From NCBI RefSeq assembly GCF_900107155.1, contig NZ_FNOX01000003.1, positions 372,001 through 436,000 on the forward strand: a DNA stretch of 64,000 bases. Direction: 5' to 3'. This DNA is from Pseudomonas salomonii (lineage in GTDB: Bacteria > Pseudomonadota > Gammaproteobacteria > Pseudomonadales > Pseudomonadaceae). Under the pieces are notes generated by a model. It was not told the origin of the DNA, did not search any database, and saw only the letters and a program-made list of their open reading frames with translations. Positions 53,192 through 61,500 of the stretch are shown piece by piece (position 1 is the first letter of the stretch; each line of letters starts with the position of its first letter). The position numbers were made by a program, and so were the translations under genes.

Positions 53192-53734
53192 TCAGGCTTT
53201 CATTGCCCGCTGAACGGTGCTCAAGCTGACACCAAGGGCCTTTGCCACCTTGCGGAAGCTCGCCCCATCCTCTGCCATTGCCTTGCGGATAGCGTCATCG
53301 TCCACAGACTTAACACGTCCCTTGTAGACACCCTTCTCCTTTGCCTTGGCGATGCCCTCTGCCTGACGCTCACGAATCAACGCACGCTCGAACTGAGCAA
53401 CACTGCCCAGCAGACCCAGCATTAGCTCCTGCATGGGGTTGGCTTCGCCGGTGAAGTGAAGTTGTTCCTTGTGAAACGAGACTGCCACGCCCTTACCAAT
53501 GAGCCCCTTTACAAGGGCTAGCAGGTCTTCCAATGAGCGGGCTAGCCGGTCGATGCTGTGGACGTGGAGAACGTCGCCCTTGCGAACATGGCGAAGCATT
53601 GCCTGTAGTTCGGGGCGGTCAGTGTTGGCCGCTGACACCTTGTCTGTGAACACTTCGTCCAGGGCAACACCTTCCAACTGGCGAGCGGTGTTTTGGTCGG
53701 TGGATGAAACTCGAATGTAGCCGATGCTCGCCAT
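53192..53734 (-). CDS. Serine recombinase (resolvase/invertase family)
   Basis: 180 residues. The catalytic N-terminus has GYIRVSSTDQNTARQL with Ser10 as nucleophile, then VHSIDRLARSLEDLL with the active-site Arg residues; the long E helix and a C-terminal helix-turn-helix (SFRKVAKALGVSLSTVQRAM) complete the small-resolvase form. ATG 53734 follows GGGGAG. Such enzymes invert or resolve DNA segments; no crossover site (for example an inverted pair around a promoter) was recognised, but four TGAATAC motifs lie in its promoter region. Confidence 0.88.
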   Translation of the reverse strand: MASIGYIRVSSTDQNTARQLEGVALDEVFTDKVSAANTDRPELQAMLRHVRKGDVLHVHSIDRLARSLEDLLALVKGLIGKGVAVSFHKEQLHFTGEANPMQELMLGLLGSVAQFERALIRERQAEGIAKAKEKGVYKGRVKSVDDDAIRKAMAEDGASFRKVAKALGVSLSTVQRAMKA

Positions 53735-53747
53735 TACTCTCCCCTCT

Positions 53748-53866
53748 GTATTCATTTAACTCTAGAGGTTTGAGTATGTCCGTGTTCATTAATAAAAACA
53801 AACCCTATTGAATACTATCCTTGTATTCACCGACGAGCGGTCTCAAGGGTATACCCAAATGAATAC
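53748..53866. promoter_or_regulatory. Four TGAATAC/GTATTCA boxes in the divergent promoter region
   Basis: The heptamer TGAATAC or its complement occurs at 53748-53754, 53809-53815, 53823-53829 and 53860-53866, alternating in direction. The pair at 53809-53829 forms an inverted repeat with a 7-bp spacer. The boxes lie between the divergent recombinase and IQIG-motif genes, so they are likely binding sites of a shared regulator or of the recombinase itself. Confidence 0.55.
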
Positions 53867-53939
53867 AATCTAAAAATTGATCCATTGACCCTCATCAAGC
53901 TATGGTGGCGATTTAACATACGCAGCAGGAATGATTTAG

Positions 53940-54464
53940 ATGAATCTCTTGTTACAAGATCCAGGCAATGACCTAGTTTACATTGAGCACAACGGAAAAC
54001 GTCGCGGACCGTACGCATGTGCTTTCAGCACCACCCCCCTTAGGCTTTTCCAGGTCGAGCTGGAAATCACCGAAGGCGACAAGATCGTTCGCAAGGTGCA
54101 CGGACAGGAATTCGTCTACACAATTAACGAGTTCGAATACTACAGCGGTGGACACTCCCACTCTCGTTTTGACCCCCATTACGAGCTGACAATTACAAAG
54201 GATTCCGCCCTCCCCAAGCCGCAGCCTTCCGTCACCACCAATAACATCAACATCCACGGATCGACCGGCATCCAGATTGGCGACCACAACGTCCAGAATC
54301 TTGAAGTAGCCCTGAAAGAGGTGCTTACCTCAATAGACAACGCGGACGCCCCTAAGGAAGAGCGAGAGGAAGCGAAGAACAAGCTCAATGCCTTCCTTGC
54401 ACACCCACTAGTTTCTGCCGCTGTTGGTGCAACACTTCCCGTGGCTCTCGGCCTACTGAGCTGA
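53940..54464 (+). CDS. Protein with a RHIM-type amyloid motif and hydrophobic C-terminus
   Basis: 174 residues. Residues 1-90 form an unrecognised, beta-rich domain. At about 99-119 a low-complexity stretch rich in Asn, Gly and Ile (NNINIHGSTG then IQIGDHNVQN) contains the tetrad I111-Q-I-G114, the core of RHIM motifs that form amyloid fibres in cell-death signalling. Then come a charged helix (133-150, DNADAPKEEREEAKNKL) and a hydrophobic end (156-174, PLVSAAVGATLPVALGLLS) that may insert in a membrane. The layout suggests a signal-triggered membrane-damaging or adaptor protein. Function is inference. An in-frame, well-placed start; a hairpin follows the gene. Confidence 0.6.
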   Translation: MNLLLQDPGNDLVYIEHNGKRRGPYACAFSTTPLRLFQVELEITEGDKIVRKVHGQEFVYTINEFEYYSGGHSHSRFDPHYELTITKDSALPKPQPSVTTNNINIHGSTGIQIGDHNVQNLEVALKEVLTSIDNADAPKEEREEAKNKLNAFLAHPLVSAAVGATLPVALGLLS

Positions 54465-54789
54465 TTACTTCTCCCTTTCGGCCCTTCGGGGCCGGAGGCT
54501 ATCGCCGCCTTGGCCTTGCAGGAAAACGGTGGTTCCGGCTCAGAACGGGCGTTTTAGTGTGAAAACCTCGATTTGGGCGTCAGCATGGACCCGAGCTAAG
54601 CAAATTAACGTTGCCCCCTACGGAAACAGAGGGCTTCAGACGTGCCACAAAGTCAATCTTAGAAACAACGCCCACATCGCGCACTGGTTTCGAGTGGGTT
54701 TTGTCCAGGTTATCAAGAGGTTTCCAAAACGGTATGACGTTACGGTGCCAGCATGGATAATCATGCCTATGACCAAGGAGCACTGGCGA
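54465..54789. other. Gene-free stretch with UUCG-type hairpin
   Basis: At 54479-54494 CGGCCC-TTCG-GGGCCG makes a perfect 6-bp stem with a TTCG tetraloop 15 bp after the end of the RHIM-motif gene, probably a terminator or mRNA 3' stabiliser. Beyond this the stretch up to the small membrane protein gene holds no convincing gene; an AAGGAG at 54775-54780 serves the next gene. Confidence 0.6.
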
Positions 54790-55197
54790 ATGGAACGATT
54801 GAACGGGTGGCAAAGGCTGTGGGTTGCGGTTGCAGTAATCCTGCTTGCCGCGATTACCCTAGGCGGGGTGGATTCCTACCCTAGCCAATCCGAGGTCAAA
54901 GACAGGTATCAGGCACGACTAAAGTTTTGGGGCGACTGCAACCTCTACTATCAAGGCCACAAGCTAGCACCAGAAACGCCACCATCACTCTGCCTCGACT
55001 TGAAAAAAGATGATGCGGTGATGACCTACAGGAAGACGGCAATCGAATACAGCGATGAAGTAGAGCGATTGCCTGTTAGGCGCCTAGGTTGGGCTGGGAC
55101 CATTCTAGGTATATGGGCAATCACTAACCTCGTCATTTTCAGCGTATTTACCACCACAAGGTGGATATACCGGGGCTTTCGCCCCAAGGCTGCATAA
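54790..55197 (+). CDS. Small membrane protein
   Basis: 135 residues if started at ATG 54790, which has AAGGAG nine bases before it. One membrane helix at about residues 9-27 (LWVAVAVILLAAITLGGV) and one at about 100-121 (GTILGIWAITNLVIFSVF) enclose a soluble part of about 70 residues with two Cys (GDCNLYYQ, PSLCLDL). The open frame to 54529 and an alternative ATG at 54763 are less likely. Not recognised. It may be an accessory protein of the island. Confidence 0.6.
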   Translation: MERLNGWQRLWVAVAVILLAAITLGGVDSYPSQSEVKDRYQARLKFWGDCNLYYQGHKLAPETPPSLCLDLKKDDAVMTYRKTAIEYSDEVERLPVRRLGWAGTILGIWAITNLVIFSVFTTTRWIYRGFRPKAA

Positions 55198-55222
55198 CCG
55201 TCTACATCTCACGCTGTATGGC

Positions 55223-55486
55223 CTACGAGACTTGGATCAGCGGACTATCACCAATCTGCACCACGTAAGCGATGGTAGCCAATTTGGCGTGGTGAGCAGC
55301 CTGCCTCAAGGCTTGGTCTACTTTCTTGGCAATGGGTGCCCGGTTCAATTCATCTTGGTAGGAGGTAGTCCAGACTGAGTAACCAGTTACTCGCTGCCAG
55401 CCTTGTTTGCGGAGTGACATTTCAAACCTCAAGCGCTGGAGGGCCGTAGCTTCCTTTAGCTGGGATATCGCCGTGCAATGCACCAT
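55223..55486 (-). CDS. Hypothetical small protein
   Basis: 87 residues from ATG 55486 (frame open to 55537). The composition is rich in Gln, Leu, Ala, Arg and Ser; a segment SLRKQGWQRVTGYSVWTTSYQDE is possibly structured and the C-terminus ends with VVQIGDSPLIQVS. The QIGD near the end recalls, but does not match, the IQIG motif of the gene at 53940. No strong ribosome site precedes the ATG. Function unknown. Confidence 0.5.
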   Translation of the reverse strand: MVHCTAISQLKEATALQRLRFEMSLRKQGWQRVTGYSVWTTSYQDELNRAPIAKKVDQALRQAAHHAKLATIAYVVQIGDSPLIQVS

Positions 55487-56143
55487 TGAAATCTTCTCTG
55501 TGATGGACGCTTGCCCTAAGGGTATAGGACTACCCACAGCGCCGCTGTAAAAGCATCACCGGGACGATGGTTTACTGTCCACGAAAGTCATGCTGTAGGC
55601 CCCGGCCTAGGACGTTTCCCTAGATACCTTAGCTACCGCTCCCAAGGTGGCGACTCCACTTCATATGTCACCGTATGGCCCCACCAAGCACAAGGGTGGT
55701 AACAGCGCGAGCTGTAAAGTTGATTCACCTCCATTGCCTCCACCTTCCGGTGGACATATCGCCACCGGACTTCCAGTCCAACCGAAGTCATACATAAAGA
55801 AATCACCACAGAACAGCTCTTGCCTTTGATCTTGCTCTTAGATTTTTCGTGCATAAACGAATGCGTTCGCATTCAGTAGTTTTCCGTCAGCGCTCGCTGA
55901 CAACTGTTGCCCATCACCTTCGGTGTATCAAGATCCAGATCAAAAGCTTTTTGGGTTGTGGTGATGCTGGATGTATTTACTGATGGGCTGATCCGGAATC
56001 GGGACGATACGACTAACGGCAATCCACGCGTGAGTCCACCGTAGTGCTCCGCACTGTGCGAATAGCTCCCTTATATATCTGTCGTTAATTCAAGTTACTG
56101 CCCCCCCCTTGATACTCTTCCCATCAAGGGTGAGTAATCAGGT
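55487..56143. ncRNA. Gene-free region with a chain of small hairpins, candidate structured RNA
   Basis: About 650 bp without a convincing gene. In it lie ACAGC-GCGA-GCTGT (55702-55715, a GNRA loop), CCACC-TTCC-GGTGG (55740-55753), GAATGC-GTTC-GCATTC (55859-55874), GTCAGC-GCTC-GCTGAC (55886-55901), CACC-TTC-GGTG (about 55914-55925) and AGTGC-TCC-GCACT (56043-56055). Regularly spaced tetraloop stems of this kind suggest a folded RNA or a protein-binding array. A C8 tract is at 56101-56108, and CCTTGAT-ATCAAGG forms a further stem at 56108-56130 next to the stop of the leftward gene. Confidence 0.4.
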
Positions 56144-57040
56144 TCATTCAGCCATAAGTTCTTCTTTCCATTTTCGGACAGTATTCCTTGATACACCTGT
56201 CTGTCGGGCAATCGCTTTTATGCCTTCACCTTGCCCCAGCATGCGCATTACGTCTTGGCGCTTCGAATGTTCCCTTTGACCTAGCGGCTTCACTTCCGCC
56301 GAAGCACTAGGCCAGAGCGTGTTGAAATCAAACGTCAAGTCTAACCTAGCAAGTATTTCTGGGTGGCGTTCCAAGTACAGTGCGACTCCTCTCAAGGAAA
56401 TTCTTGCCGCCTCGACAACACGTTGAATCTGCCGAATGCTCATCGGCTCGTGATCATGGTTCAGTAGGCAGCCTGAGGCGCTTTCCACTGAAATCTCTGG
56501 CTGACGGAGTAGTATAGCGACGTCAGCAGGAGAGACGCTGTATTTGCCGTTGATTACTCCTGGGCCGACATTGATTGCCCCATGAATGTAATCGTCCAGC
56601 CAAGGAGTACATACTTCTTCGATTTTCACTGCACGCATGATTGCATACAGTGGGTTCTGTACTATCGATGAATTACGACCTTTCCTGACCGCTCTCTCTG
56701 CATTCAAAGGGAGACAAGTAGTGGGCAGTGTAACGATTCTTGGGGTATATCTGTTGTCGTTTTTGTTCGCTATAGCAATGCCGACAGGGCTTCCGTCTTC
56801 GTCCATTACGAACACAGTAGCCTCTTCGTACGATGGGGTTGAACAATCGAACGGTTCGGGAGCGTACTCCGAGAGGTTATACCGCCCTAGCACTTCTCCC
56901 GTAACTCTGTCGAAGACTATCCCGTCAACAACTGTCGTGGAATGATTGGCAAGCGTTAAACGAATATCGGGACTTGGGGCAATAGCGTCTTGGTTGGCAG
57001 CGATTGTGCCGGGGGTCAAACGAAGGGTAAACGTAAGCAT
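56144..57040 (-). CDS. Unknown protein with C-terminal helix-turn-helix
   Basis: 298 residues. The N-terminal 240 residues are not recognised; they contain mixed beta and helical segments and a SYEEATVFVMDEDGSPVGIA strand pair. The last 40 residues (RQDVMRMLGQGEGIKAIARQ, TGVSRNTVRKWKEELMAE) are a helix-turn-helix of the resolvase/transposase or 'HTH_23' sort. It may be a DNA-binding regulator of the island. The start at 57040 is the only good one. It is encoded on the minus strand facing the structured gap at 55487-56143. Confidence 0.6.
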   Translation of the reverse strand: MLTFTLRLTPGTIAANQDAIAPSPDIRLTLANHSTTVVDGIVFDRVTGEVLGRYNLSEYAPEPFDCSTPSYEEATVFVMDEDGSPVGIAIANKNDNRYTPRIVTLPTTCLPLNAERAVRKGRNSSIVQNPLYAIMRAVKIEEVCTPWLDDYIHGAINVGPGVINGKYSVSPADVAILLRQPEISVESASGCLLNHDHEPMSIRQIQRVVEAARISLRGVALYLERHPEILARLDLTFDFNTLWPSASAEVKPLGQREHSKRQDVMRMLGQGEGIKAIARQTGVSRNTVRKWKEELMAE

Positions 57041-57367
57041 ACTGTTCGGCTCCTGTGTAGTAGTTCAATTCATAGGCGAGTGCCTCGGTTGGTTGGTTTG
57101 GTCAAATTCCAGACGGCAGGAAATCGACGTCTCACGTTGCACTGGGGCTAGTCGAGATCGTTCGGTTCTGGTTTTCTGGAAAGCGGTTAATATGCATTTT
57201 AAGACCATATCTGTCAAGCAACTTTACACTTTCAAGCTCCTGTAGTGCGATATGAGAGCCTTACTCTTACCAGACAGCCCAAACTTCGTTTTACAGCATA
57301 CGCGACGACTAAGAGGCCAGCAGAGGCTTACAAATCCAACTCCCCCCCCTTTCTTAGCCAACGCCAC
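57041..57367. other. Gene-free region with C8 tract
   Basis: The AT-rich region upstream of the HTH protein should hold its promoter. At 57342-57349 there is a tract of eight C. No small gene with a ribosome site was found. Confidence 0.6.
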
Positions 57368-57673
57368 TCAGTGACGAGAGTTTAGATAGACAATGAAAAC
57401 GATCACGATAATGATGATCAACAACGCTTTGTTCTTGTATTGATCCTCGTTGCGAATAGCCTGGTACGCTTCCACGTCGGACTTCCCAGATTCTTTGTGC
57501 TCCAGTATTCGAGCGATCTTCTTATCAATTCTTTTGTTATGCCTACTATTCTGCATGGCGACAAGAAACCAAAACACTAGCCACAACCCGGCTGTAGGTA
57601 TGCAAAGGAGGAGATGCAGAATGTGATTGGTGGTCTTCTTCTGGCCGTTCAGCACGTAGATTCGTTCGTTCAT
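57368..57673 (-). CDS. Small two-helix membrane protein
   Basis: 101 residues from ATG 57673, eight bases after GGTGAG. The first helix (about 20-40, LHLLLCIPTAGLWLVFWFLV) is followed by a basic cytoplasmic part (NSRHNKRIDKKIARILEHKE) and a very hydrophobic second helix near the end (ALLIIIIVIVFIVYL). No enzyme motif. Divergent from the XRE gene and sharing its operator, so it may be part of a regulated pair, for example a toxin-like membrane protein. Not recognised. Confidence 0.6.
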   Translation of the reverse strand: MNERIYVLNGQKKTTNHILHLLLCIPTAGLWLVFWFLVAMQNSRHNKRIDKKIARILEHKESGKSDVEAYQAIRNEDQYKNKALLIIIIVIVFIVYLNSRH

Positions 57674-57712
57674 GACTGTGCTCACCTAATAAACACTGGA
57701 TTGTCGAGCGGA

Positions 57713-57746
57713 CAAAATATCTGAAATTCAGATATCTGAAAAGCAG
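57713..57746. promoter_or_regulatory. Overlapping palindromes, likely XRE operator
   Basis: ATATCTGAA-A-TTCAGATAT (57713-57731) is perfect over 19 bp, and ATATCTG-AAAAG-CAGATAT (57728-57746) follows, overlapping in ATAT. Three regularly spaced half-sites lie between the divergent XRE gene and the membrane protein gene. The XRE protein probably binds here. Confidence 0.65.
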
Positions 57747-57783
57747 ATATAGGTTGAGCAGCTAATCTCCATAGCTGACGACC

Positions 57784-58035
57784 ATGCCTAAAACGATCTA
57801 CAGACGTGAGCACGCTGCACTCCTGTCACTGCTGAAGAAATACCGAGACGAGGCAGGTCTGACCCAGGTCCAGTGCTCAAAAGCGCTGGGGCGCCCGCAA
57901 TCTTTCATGAGCGACGTTGAAAGCGGGACACGCCGCCTGGATGTAGTACAGGTCCGCGACTTGTGCAACGTCCTTGGAGTTAAGCTTACGAAGCTGGCAA
58001 TTGAGCTTGAAGAATTACTGGCAGAGGAAGGATAA
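57784..58035 (+). CDS. XRE-family helix-turn-helix regulator
   Basis: 83 residues, a single HTH_3 domain with little else: LLKKYRDEAGLTQVQCSKAL, then GRPQSFMSDVESGTRRLDVV and LCNVLGVKL. It is a Cro/CI-like DNA binder. Its promoter region contains the palindromic half-sites at 57713-57746, which suggests autoregulation and control of the divergent membrane protein gene. It may act as a phage-type or defence-type repressor. Confidence 0.85.
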   Translation: MPKTIYRREHAALLSLLKKYRDEAGLTQVQCSKALGRPQSFMSDVESGTRRLDVVQVRDLCNVLGVKLTKLAIELEELLAEEG

Positions 58036-58522
58036 GGCTACACATACGACCAAACGTACCCACTCGATGGCGGAAACCGCATTCATAGCTCGGCTTACGC
58101 GGCCGACCTTTCCTTAGCGATTGCCTAGGTATACGAGCAGTACCGAATTTTCTCCCGCCCACCCACAGGTCTAATCTGGGTACGTACAAGGATGGATTGG
58201 AACTACTAATCCAGTAGTCCACGTATTCCTTGCCCTATAGAGCCGACCTGAAAGCCGCGTACCACTTTTGTACCAACACAACTTCCAGACGTTGACGCCC
58301 AGCCCCTCACGAGAGGCTGCAATCGGCCAATAGCAGGCATAGCCTCTGGTCTGAAAGCGATCATTCAATCTTCACATACGACCTAAGCACCATCGACTTG
58401 ACCATCTAGTGGTTGCCACAGGGTGTTAGCAGCCGTCGTTCCTGATTCGCTGAGCCTTCGAGCTCGTGCGTTCCTCGTGCAGGTCGCGACGTCGAAGAGT
58501 ATGAGCATATCTATTCGGTCGG
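58036..58522. other. Gene-free region with direct repeat and hairpins
   Basis: About 490 bp. CACATACGACC occurs at 58041-58051 and 58373-58383. Small stems such as ACTACT-AATCC-AGTAGT (about 58202-58218) and CCTC-ACGA-GAGG (about 58306-58317) are present. No convincing gene. The promoter of the large gene should be here. Confidence 0.5.
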
Positions 58523-61500
58523 ATGGCCACTTTAGGGTCGGACATCTGGTCACTCGAAAGACGCAACTGTAGGATGCTGCCAAAGGGAATGGAGGAAGCT
58601 GCATTGATAACTACTACGCCACCGGCTGGAGGCAGGGCAACCCAAGCAGGAATGGACTTCGGTGCTGCAGTTGGTGTGTGGTTCGCCAGTCATCTTGTGA
58701 CGGCCACTCCTGTTGGACGTCGCTTCGGCCTAGGAGTGGGAGCTTTTCCTATCAAACTCCAATTTGAAACCGGCACTGGACTCGACGACATTGAGGTAAC
58801 TCTCTCGGATGGCAGCGTGATCCTTGTCCAATGCAAGACACGACCTAGACTATCCAACTCTTCCGAATCTGGCCTAGCATCGACGATCTCCCAGTTAGTT
58901 CGCTTTGTTGTTTCCCAGACGACACTCACGTCCTATGTCGATCCCGCACGAACGTCAGCCGTCTTAGCGGTTGCGAATGACGCGCCGGCCTCCTTGAACA
59001 ATTTAGAATCCGCATGTCGGATGTTCGACACAGGCGGCACTTGGTCGGAGGTCTACGCCCGTGTAAGTAATTGCCAGCGTTCCGCACTCGACATTCTGCG
59101 TGATCGCGCAAATGCAGAGTGGTCGGTACAGTGCAGCGGTGTCGTGCCGGACGAAGAGTTGGCTCGCTTTGCAATGCTGTTGCACATAGTGCGCTTCGAC
59201 GCCTTCGAGACTGGTAGCGATCTCCGCGAATGCGCTCGTACTTTAGGAGTGCGCTTGTTTGGCGGAGAAGAGGCGGGTAATGCGCCTTTAGAAACCCTGA
59301 ACGGAATTGTCCGCCGACTTGTACGAAGTGGCGCGCCAACAGACAAAGGGGGGCTTCTGCATCTGCTACGCACTGCTGGACATGAGGACCTGTGTGCGCC
59401 GATGTTCGACGCAGATATTGCGCGCCTGACAAAGCGAACGCAGACGGAGGTGGCTCGACTGGAGCGGCACTCCCGCTTGACAATCGATGGAGGCGTTGCG
59501 ATTCCGCGAGGATGCATGCCGATACTCAAGGCGGCTGCAGAGGAAGGAAGCCTTTTGGTCATCGGAGAGCCCGGCGCGGGGAAAACGGGAGTTTTAGTAG
59601 CACTGGCGCAGGAGCGACTGCGTAGCGAGCTTCCGACCGTATTCCTATCGGTAGATGACCTGTATGGCGTGACTACACTCGATACTTTGCGAACAACTTT
59701 TGACCTAGAAGCACCTATTCTCGATGTCCTGCATAACTGGCCGGGTAGCAGCCCCGGACTCCTAATTATTGATGCACTGGATGCTTCGCGGGGCGGCCCA
59801 TCAGAAAGCCTCTTCGCCAGGTTCATTGAGGATGTATTACGCACGCTGGGCGAAAGATGGTCAGTGCTCGCGTCAATCCGCACTTTCGATTTGCGAAACG
59901 GCAGGCGTTTCCGTGAGGCAATGGTTGGGGCACCACCATCAACAGACTATGCGGAGCCAGGCCTGGAGAGTGTGAGACACTTCAAGATCCCACGTCTTAA
60001 CGATGACGAGCTTGCTGGACTGACGGAGCGGAGTACGCAACTTGGTGAGCTGTTAGGTCATGCTCCGCCGTCTTTGCGTGAACTACTCAAGAACGTCTTC
60101 AACCTATCAATTGCGAGTGAGTTGATCGACGGAGGGACGGCTGCCGCAAGCATCCGCAGCATTGCGACGCAGTCGGAGTTACTAGAGGAGTACGAGGATC
60201 AACGGTTGTCGTCGAGCCGACTTCAAACCGCAGTTGCCGCTTCCGTCAAGGCAATGATTGACCGTCGGCGCCTCACCGTCAGAAAGATCGACATCGGGCA
60301 CGAGGCGCTCGACGACGTTCTGCGGAGTGGGGTACTTGTGGCATCGGGCGACCGTGTCCATTTTGCCCATCACGTTCTTTTCGATCATGTCGCGGGTCGC
60401 TTCTACTTGGACTGGACCGACACACACAGACTGCAGGCGCAGGTCACTGAAGACCCGGCAATCGGGCTTCTGCTGGGGCCTTCGCTCAAATTCGCGATGG
60501 AGCGCGTTTGGCGCGATGACGCTCCAGGCCGTTATAGCACCTGGGCATTGACTATAGCGATCACCAGCGCTAACGGCATAGACCCAGTTGTTGCAAGCGT
60601 TGCGCTTAGAACCGTGGCGGAACACGTTGAGTCTCCGGCCGATGCTCAAGGTCTGTGCGATCTTCTTCGTGACAAGATTGAGGCAGATATTATGGGCCCC
60701 GCCCTGTCGAGGCTCTCGCGATTTGTCGGCATGAGCCTTGCAGACAAAGGCGCACCGTCCTCCTCGGCAATGTTGTCTTGGGCCGAAGTGGCAGTTCAGG
60801 CTGCACTCTCGGCGCACCGACTCTATGCCGACGCCGCAAGGTTTTTGTTATTCACACTCAGTGAGCGCGGTGACTTCGCTGATCGAGCGTTCGCACTTAA
60901 GTTTGGAGAAGCGGCGCGCGCATTGCTTTCGCTTGCCTGGCAATTCGAGCCCCCACTCCCGAATCTTGCTTCGAGCGCTATTCGTATGGTGACCAAATCT
61001 TTCAATTCCGACATAACAGCGTCGAGAAAGCTCTTGTCTCGCATTCTTCAGGAACCTCGTTTCACAAAGCACGCTCATGAAGAGGCGCCATGGTTGGCAG
61101 AAGGCGTTCTAACCATCCTCAAGAGCGACCCAGGGTTCGCGGTGGAAATCTATGAAGTGTTGTTTGACCGTGCGGCGCCTGCAGAAGGTGACAGTTGGAT
61201 GGGTGGCAGTGTCAGTCGAATAATGCCATTGCGATCAAACAAACGGCAGGACTACGAACACGCGCGATGGCACCTACAACAGGCTCTCCCGTCATTTCTC
61301 GCACATCAGCCCGGCAGCGGCACCCTTGCCGTCAACCGGGCAACGCTAGGGTTGGCAGCAGATCGTCGCTCGTACTTGCGATCTATGGAACCGCGGAAAG
61401 TGGCAATCGGTGGTGACCATGCACTGCTCATCTTGGAGGACAGCCTATCCCTACAGCAATGGCGAGAAAGCAGTGAGCGTAATGGTGGACAGCCAGGGAG

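Noticed and set aside
55633..55872. 79-residue leftward frame in the hairpin region
   Set aside because: No ribosome site, overlaps the stem-loops, no hydrophobic or domain pattern.
55487..56143. CRISPR array or retron
   Set aside because: The hairpins differ from each other and are not regularly repeated; no cas gene or reverse transcriptase is in the window.
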